The notes below the pieces were generated by a model. The model saw only the letters and a program-made list of their open reading frames with translations. It did no database searches and was not told the DNA's origin. This document shows positions 31,044 to 36,292 of a DNA stretch of 36,292 nucleotides, piece by piece (position 1 is the first letter of the stretch; each line of letters opens with the position of its first letter). Location: the NCBI GenBank assembly GCA_902526595.1, contig CABZLO010000009.1:1-36292 (forward strand), given 5' to 3'. Position numbers and translations under genes: made by a program. The DNA comes from an uncultured Pelagibacteraceae bacterium. Lineage in GTDB: Bacteria > Pseudomonadota > Alphaproteobacteria > Pelagibacterales > Pelagibacteraceae.

Positions 31044-32390
31044 CTAATTTTTTTGGTTTTTTTGATAATTAGTTATACCAGTTCTGAGTTTATCGATAAT
31101 TTCATCTATATGTTTTTTTTCACATATAAACTGTGGAGCTATAATTAGACAGTCTCCAGTAGCTTTGAAATTCACCCCTGCTTCATAACAAGCTTTGAAA
31201 GTTTCATAGCCTGCTTTACCTGGTTTAGTATTTAATTTCATATCTATTCCACCCATCATTCCATAGCCTCTAATATTATCTACAGCTTCTAAATCTTGAA
31301 GTGAAAATAAACCTTTTTGGAAATAAGGAGCTAAATTTTTTGCTCTTTCAAATATATCTTCTTTTTCAAAAATATCTTGAACTGCTAAAGCTGCAGCTAC
31401 TGCAACTGGTATTCCTGAATATGTATAACCGTGAAATAATTCTACTGATCCCATCGGAGAAGCATCCATCACTGCATCATAAATTTCATCTTTACATGCA
31501 ACAACACCCATAGGTACTACACCATTGGTTGTTGCTTTAGCCATTGTCATTATATCTGGTGTTACGCCAAACTCCTGGCTAGCAAATACAGATCCTGTTC
31601 TACCCCAACCTGTAATCACTTCATCAAAAATTAAAAGTATTCCATGTTTATCACATGTATCTCTTAACTTTTGTAAATAACCTTTTGGTGGCACTAAAGT
31701 TCCAGTTGACCCAGCAATTGGTTCAACAATACATGCTGCAATATTCTCAGGACCAAAGTTAGTTGCTATTCTCTCTAAATCGTCTGCTAAATCTGCACCA
31801 GTTTCTGGTTGACCACTTACAAATTTATGTTCAGGTAAATGTGTATGTCTCATATGCTGAACACCTGGCATTAAGATACTTGCAAAAGTTTTAACGTTAT
31901 TAATCATTCCGCCAACAGAAACACAGCCAATGTTCATGCCATGATATCCACGCTCACGGCCTACAAATCTAAATCTATGAGCGTTACCTTTTGCTCTATG
32001 ATAAGCGACTGCAATTTTAATTGCTGTTTCAACTGCAGTTGATCCACAAATGGTATAAAACATTTTATTTAAATCTGCTGGAGTATGTTTTGAAATTCTT
32101 GTAGCTAACTCAAAAGATCCACCAAAACCTTGTTGAAAAGGTTGAGCATAGTCTAAAGTTTCTAATTGTTTAGTTACAGCCTCAGTAATTTCTTGTCTTC
32201 CGTGACCTAAAGGATTGCAAAACAATCCAGAACTTGCATCAATTTGGGTTTTTCCATGATGGGTCTTTAAATAAACTCCTTTAGCTTCAGTAATTAATCT
32301 TGGATTAGCCTTAAAATCTTTATTAGATGTAAATGGCATCCAATGTTCATTTAAAGAATTTGGTACCGAAGTTCTATTTTCTGAGCTCAT
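31044..32390 (-). CDS. Class III omega-amino acid:pyruvate aminotransferase (taurine or beta-alanine type)
   Basis: 448 residues. HWMPFTSNKDFKANPRLI at the start is the omega-amino acid:pyruvate transaminase opening. G-S-T-A-V-E-T-A binds the cofactor phosphate; RERGYHGMNIG and L-L-I-F-D-E-V-I-T-G-W-G-R (Asp256) follow. The PLP lysine is Lys285 in M-A-K-A-T-T-N-G. The family includes beta-alanine-, taurine- and hypotaurine-pyruvate transaminases; which one cannot be told by eye. The divergent tauABC-like genes favour taurine. Overall resemblance to the Pseudomonas beta-alanine enzyme is also strong. Alanine dehydrogenase next in the operon recycles the product. Confidence 0.88.
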   Translation of the reverse strand: MSSENRTSVPNSLNEHWMPFTSNKDFKANPRLITEAKGVYLKTHHGKTQIDASSGLFCNPLGHGRQEITEAVTKQLETLDYAQPFQQGFGGSFELATRISKHTPADLNKMFYTICGSTAVETAIKIAVAYHRAKGNAHRFRFVGRERGYHGMNIGCVSVGGMINNVKTFASILMPGVQHMRHTHLPEHKFVSGQPETGADLADDLERIATNFGPENIAACIVEPIAGSTGTLVPPKGYLQKLRDTCDKHGILLIFDEVITGWGRTGSVFASQEFGVTPDIMTMAKATTNGVVPMGVVACKDEIYDAVMDASPMGSVELFHGYTYSGIPVAVAAALAVQDIFEKEDIFERAKNLAPYFQKGLFSLQDLEAVDNIRGYGMMGGIDMKLNTKPGKAGYETFKACYEAGVNFKATGDCLIIAPQFICEKKHIDEIIDKLRTGITNYQKNQKN

Positions 32391-32463
32391 ATTTTTTAAT
32401 TTTTAGTAATACTAAAATATGTAGACTAATATGTTTTGTTTACTAGATATATTTTGACCTACA

Positions 32464-32471
32464 TTGTACAA
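32464..32471. promoter_or_regulatory. Possible operator palindrome TTGTACAA
   Basis: A perfect 8-bp palindrome lies in the 211-bp divergent region between the transaminase and tauA-like genes. The TGT-ACA core resembles GntR-family half-sites, the family that contains TauR. About 30 bases away, CAAAT-N5-ATTTG (32497-32511) is another small inverted repeat. The rest of this gap shows nothing more than AT-rich spacer. Confidence 0.25.
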
Positions 32472-32601
32472 AACTAACATACAACTATTAATTGAACAAA
32501 TGATTTATTTGCAATCCAGATCTTCATTATAAAGTGTTTTACTTCTATCTAAAATTGAATTTAAATGAAACTAATTTAATTAATTAAACATAGGGGAATA
32601 A

Positions 32602-33543
32602 ATGAAAAAATTATTAACTTTTATTCTAGGATCTATACTTGCGCTTAATCTATCTATTTCAGTTGCAAATTCAGCTGCAAAAGAAGTTAGAGTTGCATAT
32701 TTTCTAGAATGGCCAAGTCCTAACCTAGAGGACATGCAAAAGAAAAATTTTGCTAAAGCTCTTGGTGTTCCAGTTAAATGGACAAACTTCACAAATGGTG
32801 GAGCAATGACTGATGCTATGTTAGCAGGAGATATTGATATTTCTTACTCACAAGGTTTAGTGCCTTTCATCAACGCTGTAAAATCCAATGCGCCAATCAA
32901 ATTAGTTGATATTGCAATGGAGTACGGAATGGGTGGAACTACTTGTGTTACTTCTAATGCTTCTGGAATTACAAAAGCAAACGGCTCAGAGTTAGAAGGT
33001 AAAAAAGTTGCTGTACCACTTGGAACAATGGCTGAATACGTTTTTGATGAAAGTATGAAAGTTGTTGGAGCTGATAGAAGTAAAATGGATATAATTCAAA
33101 TGGATCCTGAAGAAGGTGCTGCTGCATTGGTAAGTGGTGATGTTGTAATGGCATGTTTGTTTGGTGGTAACTCTATCAAAGCTGCAGTTGCTGTTGGTTC
33201 AAGATTATTAACAGTTCAAGAAGCTAGAGATGCTGGTATCTTAGGAATAGATATTACTTCTGTAACAGACAAGTTTATGAAGGAAAATCCAGGAATGTTG
33301 AGAACTTTTATTGAAGTAACTCATGAAGCAAACGACAGATATAGAGCTGGTAAAAGTGATATGAACTCTATGTCAAAAGCCTCTGAAATGAAAGTTGCTG
33401 ATATGAAAGAAACTCTAGATGGATTTAAATTCTTAACTCCTTCAGAAACTAAACAATCTATGGAAAGTGGTAATCTTGATGGTTTCCTAAAAGGAATGGG
33501 AACACCAGGTGGAGCTGTAGATACAAGTTTCTTACCTTTATAA
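32602..33543 (+). CDS. Taurine-type ABC transporter substrate-binding protein (TauA-like)
   Basis: 313 residues with a signal peptide (about 1-26, ending NSAA). The mature protein follows the TauA/SsuA fold: VRVAYFLEWPSPNLEDMQ, FTNGGAMTDAMLAGDIDISYSQGLVPFINAV, LEGKKVAVPLGTMAEYVFDESM and PEEGAAALVSGDVVMACLFGGNSIKA. The ribosome site AGGGGA (32592-32597) is 4 bases from the ATG. Substrate is probably taurine or a related sulfonate or aminosulfonate; TauA-like receptors with other ligands exist. A strong terminator hairpin follows, separating it from the ATPase and permease genes. Confidence 0.88.
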   Translation: MKKLLTFILGSILALNLSISVANSAAKEVRVAYFLEWPSPNLEDMQKKNFAKALGVPVKWTNFTNGGAMTDAMLAGDIDISYSQGLVPFINAVKSNAPIKLVDIAMEYGMGGTTCVTSNASGITKANGSELEGKKVAVPLGTMAEYVFDESMKVVGADRSKMDIIQMDPEEGAAALVSGDVVMACLFGGNSIKAAVAVGSRLLTVQEARDAGILGIDITSVTDKFMKENPGMLRTFIEVTHEANDRYRAGKSDMNSMSKASEMKVADMKETLDGFKFLTPSETKQSMESGNLDGFLKGMGTPGGAVDTSFLPL

Positions 33544-33564
33544 TTTTAAAGGTTTAAAATTTAA

Positions 33565-33601
33565 ATAGGCGCCAATTATAATGATTGGTGCCTATTTTTT
33601 T
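33565..33601 (+). terminator. Intercistronic terminator after the tauA-like gene
   Basis: A 12-bp stem ataggcgccaat (33565-33576) / attggtgcctat (33584-33595) with a single G-U pair and a 7-base loop, followed by a T-run to 33601. It is a full Rho-independent terminator. It lies 21 bases after the binding-protein stop and 26 bases before the ATPase start. Confidence 0.88.
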
Positions 33602-33614
33602 ATAAAATTTCTAA

Positions 33615-33620
33615 TATAAT
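33615..33620 (+). promoter_or_regulatory. Possible internal -10 box before the tauB-like gene
   Basis: A consensus TATAAT, 7 bases before the ATG at 33628 and just downstream of the terminator. There is no Shine-Dalgarno sequence in the gap. An internal promoter giving a leaderless message would let tauBC be expressed despite the terminator. No clear -35. Confidence 0.35.
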
Positions 33621-33627
33621 GTAGTCA

Positions 33628-34425
33628 ATGAGTGATCTTATTTCTGAAAATCTAAATATGATTTTTAAAACTCCAAGAGGGGAAACGGTTCACGCATTAA
33701 AAGATGTAAGCTTTACTCTAAAAAAAGGTGAACTGCTTACTGTCCTTGGACCTTCTGGGTGTGGAAAAACAACTTTACTAAATATTACTGCTGGATTTCT
33801 AAGACCTACTTCAGGAATAATAACTCTTAATAATAACGAAATAGACGGCCCAGGAGTTGAAAGAGGAATGGTTTTTCAACAAGGTGCATTATTTGAGTGG
33901 TTAACAGTTGCTGAGAACGTAAATTTTGGACTTAGGATGAAAAAAGAAGATCCTGACGTTACAGCAAAAAGAGTTGAAGAATGGTTAGACATTGTTGGTT
34001 TAAAAGGTTTTGGAAATACACCTACTTATCAGCTATCGGGTGGTATGCAGCAAAGAGTTGCTCTTGCAAGATGTCTAATTAATGATCCTGAATTAATTTT
34101 AATGGATGAACCACTAGGTGCATTAGATGCATTAACAAGAGAAAAGATGCAGTCGTTAGTTTTAAAAATTTGGAAAGAAACTGGAAAAACAATTATTTTA
34201 ATTACTCACTCTGTTGAAGAAGCTCTTTTGCTTGGTGAAAGATTATATGTAATGGCACCAAGACCTGGAAGAATACATAAAGAGTACAATCTCCCATTTG
34301 CTGAAATGGGGCTTACTCAAGATTTAAGAGAAATTAAAAAAAATAAAGAATTTTCATCTACTAGAGAAGAAATTTTATCCATGATCTGGAATATGGAGGA
34401 AGAAATAATGGGGAAAGAAAATTAA
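33628..34425 (+). CDS. Taurine-type ABC transporter ATP-binding protein (TauB-like)
   Basis: 265 residues. Walker A G-P-S-G-C-G-K-T-T, Q-loop VFQQGALFEWLTVAENV, signature L-S-G-G-M-Q-Q-R-V, Walker B LILMDEPLGALDALTRE and switch His in ITHSVEEALLL are all intact. The family is that of nitrate/sulfonate/taurine importers. The stop overlaps the permease start by one base (TAATG). Confidence 0.95.
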   Translation: MSDLISENLNMIFKTPRGETVHALKDVSFTLKKGELLTVLGPSGCGKTTLLNITAGFLRPTSGIITLNNNEIDGPGVERGMVFQQGALFEWLTVAENVNFGLRMKKEDPDVTAKRVEEWLDIVGLKGFGNTPTYQLSGGMQQRVALARCLINDPELILMDEPLGALDALTREKMQSLVLKIWKETGKTIILITHSVEEALLLGERLYVMAPRPGRIHKEYNLPFAEMGLTQDLREIKKNKEFSSTREEILSMIWNMEEEIMGKEN

Positions 34426-36292
34426 TGTTAACCCAATTTATAACAATACTAATTATTGTATCAGTTATTGGCTGTATTCTTTATGGAAGAAGATTAATTA
34501 GAACTGAAAAAGTAGATGCTGTTTTTGGAAATCCAGAAAGAGCCAAAGGTGGAACGCACTGGGTAATTGTTGGTAGTAGTGCTATCCTGATGCTGTGGCT
34601 TTATTATTCTTGGGATATTGCAAAAGGTTTTTATCCAAAATCAGCGAATGAATTATGTCAGGTTGCTAAAATTAATGAGTCTTTATTAGGTCTAAAATAT
34701 CAGTTCCCTATTGAGGAAAGAGAATTCAAAAGCACGTCCATTATTAAAATTGAAAATAAAAATCTTATAAAAATTGCTAATGAAATTAAGGGATCTCCAG
34801 ATCTAAATGATCAGCAAAAGACAATCCTTGTAAGTTACATTGATAGAACTTCTGAATTAATTCCATTTTTAACAAGTGAAGAGCTAATGGAAATGGATAC
34901 CAAAATTAAAATTCAGGAAATGACAGAAGAAATAAAAATTCTAAGTTCTAATTTCCAAAAGAAAGGTTATCCATTTGAGACAGACTCTCAAAAAGCTGAG
35001 AGACAGAAACTTATTGGTGAACAAGGTGGCTGGGGAATTACAACAATAGACTCAGGAACAGGTACGATTGAAAATACTATTGAGATACCAACTGCACCTC
35101 AAACTAATAAAGGTTTAAAATTTCATGCAGCTGCAGCTGAACTAAAAAAAATTGACGACAAATTTTTTAAATTAAAAAACCATAACCCACAGTTCAAAAG
35201 CTCAATTAAACAACTTAAAGATGATATTAAAGCTTATAGAAAAGGATTAGACGATAGTGAAGAAATAGCATCTGACTATGCAAAAAATATTGTTAAAATT
35301 GCAAGAAGAATAGAGTTTGCAAGCATCTTTCCTCCCAATGCATTAAATGAAATGCAAGCAGCAATAATAGAGTTTGATGAGTTACAAAATAAAGAGCAAG
35401 CTGGATTAAGATTAATTGATATTCTTCTATTTCCAGCTGGAACAATTGTAGCAAGTGGACCAACATGTTCTGAACAAGGTTCAGGTAGATGGTTACCTAA
35501 ACCATCAGATACATTTAATAAGTTTGTATTGATGTCTAAACCAAGTGTTGGATACAAAAACATTCCTCTTTTATGGATTGAGATGGTTGATGTAAGTAAA
35601 ATGATTGGATTTATTTTACCTGATTGGATAGCAGACATGTTGCCTGGTGAATATCCAGTGCATACAAAAGATGGAATTGTAAAAGAAAACTTTAAAAGTA
35701 ACGTTTTAAAAGTTGTTACTGGTGACTTTAAATTATTTAAAGTGCCTGTTCCATACGGACACATATGGGACTCATTCCTAAGGGTATTTTTAGGTTTAGT
35801 TTTTGGAATTCTTATTGGAGTGCCATTAGGATTATTTATGGGTCTAAATCGATTTGCTAAAGGCTTCTTTGATCCTTTAATCGAATTATACAGACCTGTT
35901 CCTCCATTAGCTTGGGCGCCATTGATTATTTCAGTTCTTGGAATAGATAATACGGGTAAAATATTTTTATTATTCATGGTCTCTCTTTCAATTATGATTA
36001 TTTCTGCAAGAGCTGGTGCATCAGGAACACAGCTTTCAAAAATTCATGCTGCACACTCATTGGGAGCCACAAAAAAACAGATATTAAGACATGTGATTTT
36101 TCCAAATTCACTTCCTGAGATTCTTACTGGCATTAGAGTGGCTGTCGGTATGTGTTGGGGAACACTTGTTGCTGCAGAATTTTTAGCAGGTACAACTGGT
36201 ATTGGTTTTGTCGAAAACGTTGCTAAAAAATACTTTCAATACGAAGTTATTTGGATAACTATATTTATTATGGGTCTACTAGGCCTTTTATT
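34425..36292 (+). CDS. TauC-like ABC permease with large periplasmic insertion (partial, runs off right end)
   Basis: Open for 622 codons to the window edge. The C-terminal part from about residue 446 is an ordinary TauC/SsuC permease: HIWDSFLRVFLGLVFG, DPLIELYRPVPPLAWAPLI, and an EAA loop AAHSLGATKKQILRHVIFPN, then LTGIRVAVGMCWGTLVAAEFLAGTTGIGF. Ahead of it are a first hydrophobic helix (4-20), a basic linker (GRRLIRTEK) and a second helix (46-62). About 380 mostly helical, charged residues (63-445) follow before the permease core. By the positive-inside rule this block is periplasmic, inserted where ordinary TauC has a short first periplasmic loop. E. coli TauC is about 275 residues. The insert has no family I recognise. 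Confidence 0.9.
   Translation, partial: MLTQFITILIIVSVIGCILYGRRLIRTEKVDAVFGNPERAKGGTHWVIVGSSAILMLWLYYSWDIAKGFYPKSANELCQVAKINESLLGLKYQFPIEEREFKSTSIIKIENKNLIKIANEIKGSPDLNDQQKTILVSYIDRTSELIPFLTSEELMEMDTKIKIQEMTEEIKILSSNFQKKGYPFETDSQKAERQKLIGEQGGWGITTIDSGTGTIENTIEIPTAPQTNKGLKFHAAAAELKKIDDKFFKLKNHNPQFKSSIKQLKDDIKAYRKGLDDSEEIASDYAKNIVKIARRIEFASIFPPNALNEMQAAIIEFDELQNKEQAGLRLIDILLFPAGTIVASGPTCSEQGSGRWLPKPSDTFNKFVLMSKPSVGYKNIPLLWIEMVDVSKMIGFILPDWIADMLPGEYPVHTKDGIVKENFKSNVLKVVTGDFKLFKVPVPYGHIWDSFLRVFLGLVFGILIGVPLGLFMGLNRFAKGFFDPLIELYRPVPPLAWAPLIISVLGIDNTGKIFLLFMVSLSIMIISARAGASGTQLSKIHAAHSLGATKKQILRHVIFPNSLPEILTGIRVAVGMCWGTLVAAEFLAGTTGIGFVENVAKKYFQYEVIWITIFIMGLLGLL

Noticed and set aside
32391-32601. 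Search for a riboswitch (SAM, glycine) in the largest intergenic gap
   Set aside because: I see no conserved SAM-II/SAM-V or glycine-aptamer core and no extended pairing beyond short palindromes.
35276-35977. Long minus-strand open frame of 233 codons
   Set aside because: It is antisense to the clearly conserved TauC-like permease frame. Its translation is Asn/Pro/Ser-rich without domain character, so it is a shadow frame.
34426-36292. Apparent gene-free stretch at the right end, or a broken gene after tauB
   Set aside because: Direct translation shows an uninterrupted plus-strand frame from 34425 to the edge that includes a normal permease core. It only lacks a stop inside the window.
1-36292. 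CRISPR arrays, insertion sequences, prophage or integron parts
   Set aside because: No direct-repeat arrays, transposase or integrase motifs, or terminal repeats were seen. Gene spacing and codon use look uniform throughout.

Overview
The window is a gene-dense, very AT-rich bacterial chromosome segment. Median intergenic distances are only a few bases, and many neighbours overlap by 1, 4 or 11 bases. Lysine, asparagine and isoleucine codons dominate. Periplasmic binding proteins for several transporter types, a dimethylglycine-dehydrogenase-like flavoprotein and a taurine-type ABC system all point to a streamlined marine alphaproteobacterium of the SAR11 / Pelagibacterales kind. That placement is an inference from composition and gene content. 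I see no phage, insertion sequence, CRISPR array, rRNA or plasmid functions, and no stretch above about 300 bases lacks a gene.

Layout. (1) 1-851: a cut-off membrane protein and a family-2 glycosyltransferase, then a terminator-like hairpin and a DUF2061 protein (1013-1213). (2) 1210-8488: a minus-strand operon encodes a TRAP transporter (dctP, dctQ, dctM), DusA, a TauE/SafE permease and malonyl-CoA decarboxylase. A family III CoA-transferase diverges from it. Together they look like uptake and activation of a short dicarboxylate, probably malonate, to acetyl-CoA. (3) 8492-13468: RNA polymerase omega with a long acidic tail, an MFS carrier, a beta-hydroxyacid dehydrogenase, a PNPOx-like flavoprotein, an exported alpha/beta hydrolase and two small proteins. 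(4) 13479-17261: DUF779 plus aldehyde dehydrogenase (with a strange Lys-rich N-terminus), a cis-CaaD-like tautomerase, a gamma-carbonic-anhydrase-like protein and a thioredoxin-fold protein. (5) 17261-19703: two glycosyltransferases (GT4, GT9) and a DUF6165 protein.

(6) 19713-26474: one long minus-strand gene string. It runs from MTA phosphorylase and MTR-1-P isomerase through a FucA-like class II aldolase, a fused AdoMet decarboxylase-spermidine synthase, an amino-acid binding protein and two ABC permeases (no ATPase) to a PhyH-type dioxygenase. apt diverges from it. This links spermidine synthesis to removal of its by-product MTA, probably by the DHAP shunt, with adenine salvage by Apt. (7) 27045-27389: tRNA-Met(CAU) and a small membrane protein. 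(8) 27452-36292: an omega-amino-acid:pyruvate transaminase, alanine dehydrogenase and a DMGDH-like enzyme on the minus strand, divergent from a tauABC-like transporter. The permease carries an approximately 380-residue domain inserted in its first periplasmic loop and runs off the right end.

The most notable observations are the enlarged TauC-like permease, the MTA/spermidine operon, the putative malonate module without a MatB ligase, a tautomerase with the full set of cis-CaaD catalytic residues, and a recurring strong hairpin directly after each of the three binding-protein genes.
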